A DNA stretch of 64,000 nt from Haliscomenobacter sp033763495 (GCF_033763495.1 NZ_JANRKL010000181.1:37714-101713), one strand, 5' to 3'; positions 44,795 through 53,838 are shown, counted from the stretch's first letter. The notes: generated by a model from the letters alone, not told the origin. Program-made: numbers and translations.

Positions 44795-47700
44795 TTACTC
44801 TACAATCAGCTTTTTAGCAGCAAACTTGCCGCTTTCAGTGGTAAACTTCACCAGGTAAATGCCGCGAATCAATCCCGACATTTCAGTTCTTACTACTCCG
44901 GTAGTATTCACTTGTGCAGTTTTAACCAAACGCCCTTCGATACTGAAGATATCGATGCGAACATGCTCATCAAAATTTGACTCAAGGGTGAACTGATCAC
45001 GTGTTGGGTTAGGATAGATTTTGAAACGATCCAGTACACTTACTGCAAAATCTTCCGTAGACGTTGTCACAAAGCCCAAGTGACCATTGCGAGCCAAAGT
45101 TGACCAACCAGCCAACCAGTTTTGCCGAGTATCGTTGGCAAAAGCTCCTTTGTAGTTAACCGCAGTGAAGAATGGATCGCCTGCTGGAATGGGAGCCAAC
45201 TCAGTAGTATACGCAGCACCTAGCAATGCTGGACGAGGGTCCAACAAACCATCTGCAATACGGCTAATGCTACTCAATACTGGGTTTTGAATGAAGTTTT
45301 TGTTGTCATTCAAATGTTTGATCAATACTGAACCCGTAGGATCGTCTTGGGTAGGCTGACCAGAAGTGATACGAATGATACCTGTGCTGGAAGCATCCAA
45401 CATTGAAGTACCATTGCCGAAGAACAAGTTGTTCAACAACTTCAATTCGCCTTTCACCAGTTTTTGATGAGCGTCATTGGTTGGTGAGTTTTTATCCTGT
45501 ACTTCCAATACTTTGGTCTTCTGACCAACTACGATGGAGTTGGCAATCGTACCAGCAGTACCTGCGCGCAACAACCAGCCGTTGGCATTACCTGCAGCAG
45601 CACCTACACCCGAACCGATATGGGTCCAGTTGAAAAGCGTTGGATTAGAATACAAAGCAGCGTCATCTGGAGTAGAACCATCGAATTCACCACCGTTGTC
45701 AGCAATATCAGGACGTTGGATAGAGAACCAGAACTGGCCTTTACCTGTGTATACCTCATCCCAGTCGTAGCTGTCATCTTCTGCAAAGGCTACAACTGCA
45801 TGCTTCAAATTGGGTGCACCACCGAAGAATTCGATACCATCGTCAGAGTTGGCATAGATTTCAACGTAGTCCAAAACCGTTTTGCTACCTACAGCCCCCA
45901 GGGTCAAACCGTTCAATTCTGAGCCAGAAGCGATCTGACGACCACCGTGGCGGATCGATACATAACGCAAAACACCTGAGTCGTCGTTGTTGTCGGTACC
46001 ACCATACAAACCACGTGGTTCGCTGGTAGAGATACCTTCTACTGAAGCAGTAGCATTACCGTTCTTTTGGGTAATCCCTTTGCCCAAAATCACCAAACCA
46101 CCCCAAAGGGCGTTATCACTTGGACCCAAATCAGTTGGGTTGTTTACGTCATCCGATTGAGCAGTGAAAATGATTGGCATATTGACCATACCATCAGCGT
46201 AGATTTTTGCACCACGGGTGATGATCAAAGCTGAAGGGTTGTTCACATCTGCACGTGGGGTGAATTTAACCACTGTACCCGCTTCGATGTTCAGCACACC
46301 ACCTTCTTCAAGGTATACCAGGCCATCAAGGACATAAGTATTGTTCTTCGTCCAGTTGTAGGTTTTGCCAGCTACCAACGAAGAGTCTACAATAAATACT
46401 GTATCGGCAACAGTGCTACCCAAGTGGCCATTTCTTGCCAAAGTAGACCAACCAGCAGCCCAGTTGTCGCTAGCATTAGCTCCAAATGCGCCTTTGAAAT
46501 CCACTTTTTCGAAGAATCCATCAGTTGGAACCGCAGCCAACTCAGTAGTATACGCTGCTCCACTCCGAGAAACGCGAGGATCAAGTTGAGCATTGGCAGT
46601 ACGGCTGATGCTACGAATGGCGGGATCTTGGATGAAGTTTTTGTTGTCACCCAGGTGTTTGATCAAAACAGCGCCCGTAGGGTCGTCTTGGGTAGGCTGA
46701 CCAGAGGTAATCCGGATAATGCCTGTTGCAGTACCATCCAAAGCGCTAGTTCCGTTGCCGAAGAACAAGTTGTTCTGCAATTTCAATTCACCTTTCACCA
46801 ATTTCTGGTGTGCATCATTGGTTGGTGAGTTTTTATCTTGTACTTCCAATACTTTGGTTTTCTGACCAACTACGATGGAGTTGGCAATGGTACCAGCAGT
46901 ACCTGCGCGCAACAACCAGCCGTTGGCATTGCCAGCCGCTGCACCTACACCTGAACCAATGTGTGTCCAGTTGAAAAGCGTTGGGTTGGAATACAAAGCA
47001 GCGTCGTCTGGAGTAGAACCATCGAATTCACCACCGTTGTCAGCAATATCAGGACGTTGGATAGAGAACCAGAACTGGCCTTTACCTGCGTATACTTCAT
47101 CCCAGTCGTAGCTGTCATCTTCTGCAAAGGCTACAATCGCGTGCTTCAAATTTGGTGCACCACCGAAGAATTCGATACCATCGTCTGAGTTAGCATAGAT
47201 TTCAACATAGTCCAAAACCGTTTTGCTACCTACTGCACCCAGGGTCAAACCGTTCAATTCTGATCCAGAAGCAATCTGACGACCACCATGGCGGATCGAT
47301 ACATAACGCAAAACACCAGAGTCATCGTTGTTGTCTGTACCACCGTACAAGCCACGTGGCTCGCTGGTAGAGATACCTTCTACTGAAGCAGTAGCATTAC
47401 CGTTCTGTTGGGTAATCCCTTTGCCCAAGATCACCAAACCACCCCAAAGGGCGTTATCACTTGGTCCCAAATCAGTTGGGTTGTTTACGTCATCCGACTG
47501 AGCAGTGAAAATGATTGGCATGCTAGCCATACCATCAGCGTAGATTTTTGCACCACGTGCGATGATCAATGCTGAAGGGTTGTTCACGTCTGCGCGTGGG
47601 GTAAATTTAACTACCGTACCTGCTTCAATGTTCAGTACACCACCTTCTTCAAGGAATACCAAACCATCTACAACGTAGGTATTGTTCTTCGTCCAGTTGT

Positions 47701-49153
47701 AGGTTTTGCCGGCTACCAGTGAAGAGTCTACAATATTGAGGGTTTGTGCAGCGGGAGTAGTACCGAAGTGGCCATTTTTAGCCAAGGTGGACCAACCAGC
47801 AGCCCAGTTGTCGCTAGCATTGGCACCAAATGCACCTTTGAATTCTACTTTATCGAAGAACCCATCATTTGGCACTGCTGCCAAATCAGTAGTGTAAGCA
47901 GCTCCACTCCGGGTAACGCGAGGATCCAATTGACCATTAGCGGTACGGCTAATGCCACGGATACCTGGATCTTGGATGAAGTTTTTATTGTCTCCCAGGT
48001 GTTTGATCAAAACAGCACCAGTAGGATCATCTTGAGTTGGCTGACCAGAAGTAATCCGGATTACGCCCGTTGCGCTGGCATCCAAAGCACTGGTTCCGTT
48101 GCCGAAGAACAAGTTGTTCTGCAGTTTCAATTCGCCTTTCACCAATTTCTGGTGAGCATCGTTGGTTGGGGTATTCTTATCCTGTACTTCCAATACTTTA
48201 GTCTTCTGACCAACTACGATAGAGTTGGCGATGGTACCAGCGGTACCTGCACGCAACAACCAGCCGTTGGCGTTACCCGCCGCAGCGCCTACACCTGAAC
48301 CAATGTGTGTCCAGTTGTATAGGGTTGGGTTAGAGTAAAAAGCAGCATCATCTGGAGTAGAACCATCGAATTCGCCACCGTTGTCAGCGATATCAGGACG
48401 CTGAATAGAGAACCAGAACTGACCTTTGCCCAGGTAAACTTCGTCCCAGTCAAAACTATCGTCTTCCGCAAAAGCAACAATTGCATATTTTAGGTTTGGA
48501 GCTCCACCGAAGAATTCGATACCATCGTCAGAGTTGGCATAGATCTCGACGTATTCCAGAACAGTTTTGGCACCAACACCTGCAAGTGTAAGGCCATTCA
48601 ATTCAGAACCCGATGCAATCTGACGTCCACCATGGCGGATCGATACATAACGGAGTACACCTGAATCGTCATTATTGTCATTTCCGCCATACAAACCACG
48701 AGGTTCACTAGTAGAAATACCTTCCACAGAAGCAGTGGCATTTCCATTTTTCTGGGTTACACCTTTACCCAAAATTGCCAACCCGCCCCACAGAGCGTTG
48801 TCAGTGGGCCCCAGGTCTGTTGCATTGTTCACATCATCAGCCTGTGCAGTAAAAATAATTGGGTCTTGAGCAGTACCTCTTGCATAAATTTTAGCGCCAC
48901 GAGCGATGATCAATGCAGAAGGATTGCCTACATCAGCCCTTGGAGTGAATTTCACTACAGTACCTGCTTCAATAGTCAATTCAGCTCCTTCTTCAACGAA
49001 AACGAGCCCGTCGCAGAGATAAACGTTGTTTTTGGTCCACGTAACTTTCTGACCAGCCGCAATACTCGCATCTGTGATGTTCACCACAGTTTGAGCAGTA
49101 ATACTGGTTAGTGTTAGGAGAACCAAGGTGAAAAGTGTAAAGAACCTCTTCAT
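44795..49153 (-). CDS. Secreted T9SS type A protein made of three near-identical ~447-residue units
   Basis: The 1452-residue product has a signal peptide (MKRFFTLFTLVLLTLTSITAQ), three copies of a unit of 447-448 residues and one type A sorting domain (DRFKIYPNPTRDQFTLES ... IRGIYLVKFTTESGKFAAKKLIVE). Each unit starts with xxSxxAGxxxxWTKNNxYxxDGLVFxEEG and continues through IEAGTVVKFTPRAD, NALWGGLxILGKG, SGVLRYVSIRHGGRQIASGSELNGLTL, YANSDDGIEFFGGAPNLK, DDSxDWDEVYxGKGQFWFSIQRPDIADNGGEFDGSTPDDAA and NGWLLRAGTAGTIANSIVVGQ. The short Gly/Asn-rich strands suggest a right-handed beta-helix. It is upstream of, and probably co-transcribed with, the TonB receptor. A ligand-capture role at the surface is inferred. 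Confidence 0.9.
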   Translation of the reverse strand: MKRFFTLFTLVLLTLTSITAQTVVNITDASIAAGQKVTWTKNNVYLCDGLVFVEEGAELTIEAGTVVKFTPRADVGNPSALIIARGAKIYARGTAQDPIIFTAQADDVNNATDLGPTDNALWGGLAILGKGVTQKNGNATASVEGISTSEPRGLYGGNDNNDDSGVLRYVSIRHGGRQIASGSELNGLTLAGVGAKTVLEYVEIYANSDDGIEFFGGAPNLKYAIVAFAEDDSFDWDEVYLGKGQFWFSIQRPDIADNGGEFDGSTPDDAAFYSNPTLYNWTHIGSGVGAAAGNANGWLLRAGTAGTIANSIVVGQKTKVLEVQDKNTPTNDAHQKLVKGELKLQNNLFFGNGTSALDASATGVIRITSGQPTQDDPTGAVLIKHLGDNKNFIQDPGIRGISRTANGQLDPRVTRSGAAYTTDLAAVPNDGFFDKVEFKGAFGANASDNWAAGWSTLAKNGHFGTTPAAQTLNIVDSSLVAGKTYNWTKNNTYVVDGLVFLEEGGVLNIEAGTVVKFTPRADVNNPSALIIARGAKIYADGMASMPIIFTAQSDDVNNPTDLGPSDNALWGGLVILGKGITQQNGNATASVEGISTSEPRGLYGGTDNNDDSGVLRYVSIRHGGRQIASGSELNGLTLGAVGSKTVLDYVEIYANSDDGIEFFGGAPNLKHAIVAFAEDDSYDWDEVYAGKGQFWFSIQRPDIADNGGEFDGSTPDDAALYSNPTLFNWTHIGSGVGAAAGNANGWLLRAGTAGTIANSIVVGQKTKVLEVQDKNSPTNDAHQKLVKGELKLQNNLFFGNGTSALDGTATGIIRITSGQPTQDDPTGAVLIKHLGDNKNFIQDPAIRSISRTANAQLDPRVSRSGAAYTTELAAVPTDGFFEKVDFKGAFGANASDNWAAGWSTLARNGHLGSTVADTVFIVDSSLVAGKTYNWTKNNTYVLDGLVYLEEGGVLNIEAGTVVKFTPRADVNNPSALIITRGAKIYADGMVNMPIIFTAQSDDVNNPTDLGPSDNALWGGLVILGKGITQKNGNATASVEGISTSEPRGLYGGTDNNDDSGVLRYVSIRHGGRQIASGSELNGLTLGAVGSKTVLDYVEIYANSDDGIEFFGGAPNLKHAVVAFAEDDSYDWDEVYTGKGQFWFSIQRPDIADNGGEFDGSTPDDAALYSNPTLFNWTHIGSGVGAAAGNANGWLLRAGTAGTIANSIVVGQKTKVLEVQDKNSPTNDAHQKLVKGELKLLNNLFFGNGTSMLDASSTGIIRITSGQPTQDDPTGSVLIKHLNDNKNFIQNPVLSSISRIADGLLDPRPALLGAAYTTELAPIPAGDPFFTAVNYKGAFANDTRQNWLAGWSTLARNGHLGFVTTSTEDFAVSVLDRFKIYPNPTRDQFTLESNFDEHVRIDIFSIEGRLVKTAQVNTTGVVRTEMSGLIRGIYLVKFTTESGKFAAKKLIVE
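45056..49081 (-). repeat. Three tandem in-frame 1.34-kb repeats
   Basis: Unit 1 is about 47738-49081 (1344 nt), unit 2 about 46397-47737 (1341 nt) and unit 3 about 45056-46396. Anchored on the shared WTKNN codons, the spacings are 1344 and 1341 nt, both multiples of three. Units 2 and 3 are visibly closer to each other at DNA level than to unit 1, with long identical stretches such as those around 46860 and 45520, which indicates recent duplication or gene conversion. Confidence 0.9.
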
Positions 49154-49156
49154 AAT

Positions 49157-49172
49157 GGTTGGTTGGTTGGTT
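49157..49172 (-). repeat. Tetranucleotide tandem repeat (AACC)4 just before a start codon
   Basis: On the minus strand four AACC copies end 3 nt before the ATG of the triplicated T9SS gene, inside the expected ribosome-contact region and downstream of the predicted promoter. Because they lie outside the reading frame, slippage would alter leader length rather than frame. Confidence 0.8.
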
Positions 49173-49187
49173 ATTTAAATACTGGCG

Positions 49188-49195
49188 CAAAGGTA
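49188..49195 (-). promoter_or_regulatory. Possible -7 box for the triplicated T9SS gene
   Basis: TACCTTTG on the minus strand matches TAnnTTTG, about 35 nt before the start codon. No clear TTG box at the normal spacing. The rest of the 283-nt gap (49154-49436) holds only the terminator at 49379-49417. Confidence 0.35.
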
Positions 49196-49378
49196 AATTG
49201 CCAATGTTAAGTCATTTTTAAATCTAGGTTAACTATACAAGTCTCTACTGTTAAGTTTTATAACTCATTGTAAAATGACTGATTGACAATTCCTTTATCC
49301 CTCAATGGCAAAGATCAAGCTGCAATATGAAGTGGATGTAAAAGGAAGGTTATTTCTACCTTTAGATTAGTCTAAACT

Positions 49379-49417
49379 AAAAGTGCTGCACGATGGGAAT
49401 CATCGTGCAGCACTTTT
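49379..49417 (-). terminator. Perfect 17-bp terminator hairpin
   Basis: AAAAGTGCTGCACGATG (49379-49395) pairs perfectly with CATCGTGCAGCACTTTT (49401-49417) around GGAAT. It lies 20 nt after the aspartyl-protease stop and shields the T9SS/TonB operon from read-through. Confidence 0.85.
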
Positions 49418-49436
49418 AGAGTTCTGAACTACCAGT

Positions 49437-50372
49437 TCAATATTTTTCCCAAATTTTAAAATTCCGTTTCCGGTAATTGATGGAAAATTTCATTTTACTG
49501 AGTAAGGCACTACCAATAAGCCCATCCAACTGAATTCCGCTTTGTGCTGCAATGTGGTCAAAATCAATGGCAGTGAAATCTATTTTTTCAAAAACCAAAT
49601 TACCTATCTCAAGATTATTTAATTCGACGATTTGGCAGGATTTGACTTTTTTATCCAGTCCTCTGACATTGTCTATGCCTTTTTTTTGATAAACTGCCGT
49701 AGATAAAGCTGTTAAACATTCAGCACTGATTAGATTGGATTCAGCACCAGTATCGATACCGAACTTCCAATTTTTTCCATTTATTTTCACCTCAATTATC
49801 GGAATGTGTTCTTCCAGCGCAACTGGGATTTTCACCATAGGCTGGGGCAATCCAGAAAAAGAGGATTCATCAGCCGGCAGCAAATACAGTATTTGTTCTT
49901 TGGGGGCAATCAATACCTCATGCTTTTTTAAAAGCTCATAGCCAACCAGGCCAAGAATTTTGAGGCGGTTTCTGGTTTCCAGCTGCCTCAAATCCAGAGC
50001 ATAAGCAGAAATATTCCTCCATTCTACTTGCTCGATTTTGACAAATCTAATCGTGGTGTCTTCCATGCTTAATGCACCATTGACACCATTGGCAAGTACT
50101 TCTTTTTTAGGATGTGGATCATTGATGACCAAAGCAGGAGCTCCGGTATCCAGAATAAACAAACCATTCTTATGGCCTAAATCTACATTGATCAAGATAT
50201 TGGTTCCTGAAAATTGAAACGGTACGCTAACGACATTTAGGTTCGACGTCCATTCTTTCGAATCCAATTCTTTTTTCTCACGGGTCTTCAAATACGCAAT
50301 TCTACTTTGGCCATCTACAACGGTTACGGCAATTGCAAGGACCCAAACACAGAACACTTTTAACCCCTTCAT
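49437..50372 (-). CDS. Exported retropepsin-like aspartyl protease
   Basis: The 311-residue product (from MKGLKVFCVWVLAIAVTVVDGQ) has two aspartyl-protease halves. The first contains LFILDTGAPALVIND with the DTGA catalytic motif, the second WKFGIDTGAESNLIS with a further DTGA. Unlike viral retropepsins both Asp come from one chain, as in bacterial aspartyl_protease_2 (PF13650-type) proteins. The C-terminus FSINYRKRNFKIWEKY is typical. It is probably periplasmic; the substrate is unknown. ATGs at 50420 and 50399 are also in frame, but the hydrophobic signal favours 50372. It has a good consensus promoter and its own terminator, so it is monocistronic. Confidence 0.8.
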   Translation of the reverse strand: MKGLKVFCVWVLAIAVTVVDGQSRIAYLKTREKKELDSKEWTSNLNVVSVPFQFSGTNILINVDLGHKNGLFILDTGAPALVINDPHPKKEVLANGVNGALSMEDTTIRFVKIEQVEWRNISAYALDLRQLETRNRLKILGLVGYELLKKHEVLIAPKEQILYLLPADESSFSGLPQPMVKIPVALEEHIPIIEVKINGKNWKFGIDTGAESNLISAECLTALSTAVYQKKGIDNVRGLDKKVKSCQIVELNNLEIGNLVFEKIDFTAIDFDHIAAQSGIQLDGLIGSALLSKMKFSINYRKRNFKIWEKY

Positions 50373-50442
50373 TTTCGGTGATTTAAAAGATGAAACCATA
50401 GATTTGGGCTGGCTTTGCAACCAGTTAATCTTAATTTTACTT

Positions 50443-50474
50443 CAAATTTACATTAAATTAACATTGAAATCAAA
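50443..50474 (-). promoter_or_regulatory. Bacteroidota-type promoter for the aspartyl protease gene
   Basis: On the minus strand TTTG (50474-50471), a 20-nt spacer and TAAATTTG (50450-50443) match the consensus well. The predicted leader is about 65 nt to the start at 50372. Confidence 0.5.
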
Positions 50475-50670
50475 TAAAAGATTCCTATCCCTCAGCATTT
50501 TTGATGAATTACATAAAAATGGCCCTGAAACAAAATAATCTTTCGGAGTTCAGTTTTTTTTGTCCTTGATCCTCAGCAGTATCTCATATGATCAAAGGAA
50601 AAATGTCAATTGTGTTAAAAGCTTCCCAGCATTTGTCGTATCTTTACGACCCGTAACAAGGAAAGCTAAA
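50475..50670. other. Gap before pyrG: weak -7 box, otherwise nothing seen
   Basis: This is the middle of the 414-nt gap between the divergent protease and pyrG genes. TATCTTTA (50639-50646, plus strand) differs from TAnnTTTG by one base and would give a leader of about 135 nt for pyrG. No ORF, tRNA or known riboswitch pattern was recognised. Confidence 0.4.
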
Positions 50671-50776
50671 TAGCGAAAAGCGAAAAGCGAAAAGCGGAAA
50701 ACAAAACCCTGATCCTCAATCAGTGTTTGAAGTTTTCACTTTTCATTCTTCGCTTTTCGCTTTTCACTTTTCGCTA
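50671..50776 (+). repeat. Long hairpin with 7-nt mirrored tandem arms in the pyrG leader
   Basis: Arm 50671-50696 is TAG plus repeats of GCGAAAA. It pairs with 50751-50776 (CGCTTTTCGCTTTTC ... CGCTA) over 26 bp with one mismatch. The loop carries a nested stem CTGAT/ATCAG (50709-50713 with 50719-50723). A partial extra repeat follows, and the pyrG ATG is at 50787, so the hairpin ends 10 nt before the start codon. Confidence 0.8.
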
Positions 50777-50786
50777 TTCGCTAATC

Positions 50787-52430
50787 ATGACCAAGTACAT
50801 TTTTGTTACGGGCGGTGTAACCTCTTCCTTGGGTAAGGGGATCATCTCAGCTTCGCTGGCCAAACTGCTTCAGGCCAGAGGCTTCTCAGTAACCATCCAA
50901 AAATTTGATCCTTACATCAATGTCGATCCCGGCACTCTCAATCCTTATGAGCACGGCGAGTGCTACGTAACGGACGACGGTGCCGAAACCGACCTGGACC
51001 TAGGACACTACGAACGTTTTTTAAATGTTCCAACTTCACAATCCAATAACGTCACCACTGGCAGGGTTTACCAAACCGTAATCGAAAGAGAACGGCAAGG
51101 AGGGTACCTTGGTAAAACGGTACAGGTAGTTCCCCATATCACCGACGAGATCAAGCGGCGCATGCAGATTTTGGGTACTACCGGGCAGTTTGAAATTGTG
51201 ATCACTGAGCTGGGGGGTACGGTTGGCGACATTGAGTCCCTACCCTACCTGGAATCCTTGCGGCAGTTACGTTGGGAATTGGGTGCGGACAATTGCCTGG
51301 TCATTCACCTGACTTTGATCCCCTACCTCAATGCTGCCAAAGAGCTCAAAACCAAACCTACTCAACATTCGGTAAAAGAGTTACTCAATACAGGAATTCA
51401 GCCCGATATCCTCGTTTGCCGCACCGAGCACCACATCAACATGGACATTCGGCGCAAACTGGCCTTATTTTGTAATGTAGATGTCAACTCGGTGATCGAA
51501 TCCATGGATGCGGATACCATTTACGATGTTCCGCTCTTGATGTTGGAAGAACGTTTGGATTCTACGGTCATGACCAAATTGCGTTTGCCCGACCGCCGTG
51601 AGCCCGATCTTACCCGTTGGAAAAATTTCTTGACCAAGCTCAAAAAACCCAAAACTGAGGTTAAAATTGGCTTAGTGGGCAAATACAACGAGTTGCAAGA
51701 CGCTTACAAATCCATCCACGAATCCTTTGTCCACGCAGGAGCAGCCAACGAATGTAAGGTAAAAGTGGTACCAATTCACTCTGAGCAGTTGGAGGGTGAT
51801 CCTTTAGAAATCGAGCAAAAACTGGCTGGTTTACACGGGGTACTTGTTGCCCCTGGCTTTGGCGAAAGGGGTATCAATGGCAAAATTGCGGCCATCAAAT
51901 ACGTACGGGAAAACCACATTCCATTTTTTGGCATTTGCCTGGGTATGCAGTGTGCGGTGGTTGAATTTGCCCAGCATGTGTTGGGCTTGGAGCAGGCGGC
52001 CTCTACGGAAGTCAATCCTAATGGTCCCGATCCAGTGATCAATATGATGGAGGAGCAGAAAAAAATCACCGATAAAGGCGGCACCATGCGCCTTGGAGCA
52101 TTTGAATGTGAGCTCAAACGCAAATCCAAGGCTGCTCAGGCCTACGGCACCACAAAAATAAGTGAGCGCCACCGCCACCGCTACGAATTCAACAATGATT
52201 ACCGCGAGAGAATCGAACAAGCGGGTCTGTTGGCAACCGGAATCAACCCTAATTCTAATCTGGTAGAAATTGTGGAACTAAAAGACCACCCCTGGTTTGT
52301 CGGTGTTCAGTTTCACCCTGAGTTGAAAAGTACGGTTGAAAATCCACATCCACTGTTTGTACAGTTCATTAAGGCCGCAATGGCTTTTCAAAAAGGGCAT
52401 GAAAAAAGTAAAGTTCTTACTCCTGCCTAA
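50787..52430 (+). CDS. pyrG: CTP synthase (glutamine-hydrolysing)
   Basis: Converts UTP to CTP using ATP and glutamine. The 547-residue protein has the usual length. The N-terminal amidoligase domain begins MTKYIFVTGGVTSSLGKGIISASLAKLL and continues with FDPYINVDPGTLNPYEHGECYVTDDGAETDLDLGHYERF. The C-terminal class I amidotransferase has the nucleophile Cys in FFGICLGMQCAVVEFA and the His-Glu pair in GVQFHPELKST. The frame extends back to 50727 only through the hairpin repeat, so ATG 50787 is the start. The membrane protein gene downstream overlaps its last 32 nt, implying coupled expression. Confidence 0.97.
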   Translation: MTKYIFVTGGVTSSLGKGIISASLAKLLQARGFSVTIQKFDPYINVDPGTLNPYEHGECYVTDDGAETDLDLGHYERFLNVPTSQSNNVTTGRVYQTVIERERQGGYLGKTVQVVPHITDEIKRRMQILGTTGQFEIVITELGGTVGDIESLPYLESLRQLRWELGADNCLVIHLTLIPYLNAAKELKTKPTQHSVKELLNTGIQPDILVCRTEHHINMDIRRKLALFCNVDVNSVIESMDADTIYDVPLLMLEERLDSTVMTKLRLPDRREPDLTRWKNFLTKLKKPKTEVKIGLVGKYNELQDAYKSIHESFVHAGAANECKVKVVPIHSEQLEGDPLEIEQKLAGLHGVLVAPGFGERGINGKIAAIKYVRENHIPFFGICLGMQCAVVEFAQHVLGLEQAASTEVNPNGPDPVINMMEEQKKITDKGGTMRLGAFECELKRKSKAAQAYGTTKISERHRHRYEFNNDYRERIEQAGLLATGINPNSNLVEIVELKDHPWFVGVQFHPELKSTVENPHPLFVQFIKAAMAFQKGHEKSKVLTPA

Positions 52431-53832
52431 AGAATGGTCTGAAACGGGGGCGATTCTTTTAGGCATCGCTCCCGTTTTAATCGCCGTTGTGGTCTGGCTC
52501 CGCTCCTGTCGCCATCCTTTTTTTTGGGATACCATCCAATTGGCCTCTCGCCAAGCTCAATGGTATTATGACCAACATTTCAAATACCTGTTGTTGCCAG
52601 ATGCAATTGATAGTGGCCATCCCAGCGGATTTGGTATGTATCTGGCACTTTGTTGGCGGGGCTTTGGGCAATTACTCCTGGTGAGTCATTTGGCGATACT
52701 TCCTTTTGTTGGATTAATATTGATGGGATTATTCCGACTGAGTAAAAATTTTAATGGTTATTCTAAGTGGTTTTTCCCTGTAGTGGTCGCTATGGACCCT
52801 GTCTTTCTGGGGCAAATTTCCCTGGTCAGCCCTGATGTTGCCTTATTTGCTTTGTTCATTTGGGGTTTAGCGGGGGTTCTGGAAAAGCGCTCTGGTTTAT
52901 TATTCCTCTGTTCCATTGTTTTGGCCATCATTAGTTTAAGGGGCATGATGGCGGTACTGGCCTTGTATTTTTTTTATGTGGTAAATCTTCAACCTGGCGA
53001 ACGGCGCAGGCCTGTTCATTGGCTGCGCAGTACAGTACCTTTTATTCCCGCTGGCTTATTGGCGCTGGCTTTTTTGGGGTACCACGCTTGGGCAAAGTCC
53101 TGGATTGGATTCCATGCTGATTCGCCCTGGCGGGAGAGTTTTACAATGGTTGGATTTAAAGGGATGCTAAAAAATGGAATTGTGCTGGCCTGGCGAATTG
53201 CCGATTATGGGCGGGTGTTTTTGGTTTTGGCAACTTTAACCTTGGCTTTTAAACAATATAAAACTTTAAGGTCTAATCCATTTTTCTCCCTGGTCCTCAT
53301 CACGCTGTTCATTCAAGTTCCCCATTTTTTGTTGTTTCAAGGGGTAAGCGCGCACCGGTATTTGTTGCCTTTTTATCTGGCCTTGCACCTGTTTTTCTTT
53401 ATGCTTCTGCAACAAAGTCAACTCCAAAGCAGGGTCAAATCGATTCTCCTGGGTCTTGTTCTTCTGATCCTGGCTAGTGGAAATTTTTGGGTTTACCCTA
53501 CTGGAATCGCTCAAGGTTGGGATAGCACTCCTGCTCATTGGCCACATTTCGCCATGCGGAAGGAAGTGATTCAATATTTGGACCAACACAGTATTGCATT
53601 GGAAGAAGTTGGAACTACCTTTCCGGAAATTGGCCCCTTGCACTGGCGCGACTTGAATGGTAGGCAGGATGGGTTCAGCCCCTTAAATTTGTCCCAAAAT
53701 GAGTACGTCTATTTCTCCAGCGTGATGAATGATTTTTCGGAGGAAGACCGAAAATTGCTTTTCGAAAAATGGACTCCGGTTTTGACTTTGAAAAGAGCAG
53801 GTTTGAAGACTATTTTATTTAAAAAACCATAA
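52399..53832 (+). CDS. Multi-pass membrane protein, glycosyltransferase-39-like
   Basis: The 477-residue product starts at MKKVKFLLLPKEW inside the pyrG end. About 10-11 hydrophobic helices are seen. The first loop, HPFFWDTIQLASRQAQWYYDQHFKYLLLPDAIDSGHPSGFGMYLALCWRGFG, carries the Asp and GHP arrangement of the PMT/ArnT-like GT-C family, whose enzymes transfer sugars from polyprenyl-phosphate carriers on the outer face of the inner membrane. A soluble tail of about 110 residues follows. The acceptor is unknown. The 32-nt overlap with pyrG and the 6-nt gap to the SpoU gene suggest an operon, although the functions differ. Confidence 0.68.
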   Translation: MKKVKFLLLPKEWSETGAILLGIAPVLIAVVVWLRSCRHPFFWDTIQLASRQAQWYYDQHFKYLLLPDAIDSGHPSGFGMYLALCWRGFGQLLLVSHLAILPFVGLILMGLFRLSKNFNGYSKWFFPVVVAMDPVFLGQISLVSPDVALFALFIWGLAGVLEKRSGLLFLCSIVLAIISLRGMMAVLALYFFYVVNLQPGERRRPVHWLRSTVPFIPAGLLALAFLGYHAWAKSWIGFHADSPWRESFTMVGFKGMLKNGIVLAWRIADYGRVFLVLATLTLAFKQYKTLRSNPFFSLVLITLFIQVPHFLLFQGVSAHRYLLPFYLALHLFFFMLLQQSQLQSRVKSILLGLVLLILASGNFWVYPTGIAQGWDSTPAHWPHFAMRKEVIQYLDQHSIALEEVGTTFPEIGPLHWRDLNGRQDGFSPLNLSQNEYVYFSSVMNDFSEEDRKLLFEKWTPVLTLKRAGLKTILFKKP

Positions 53833-53838
53833 GCACAA

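Noticed and set aside
44795..49153. Regularly spaced DNA repeats that might suggest an array element
   Set aside because: The repeats are in frame, encode one continuous secreted protein and are 1.34 kb long; not CRISPR or a transposon array.
50727..50786. Extended pyrG start (MKFSLFILRFSLFTF...)
   Set aside because: These residues come from the GCGAAAA repeat arm; CTP synthases begin at MTKYIFVTGGV.
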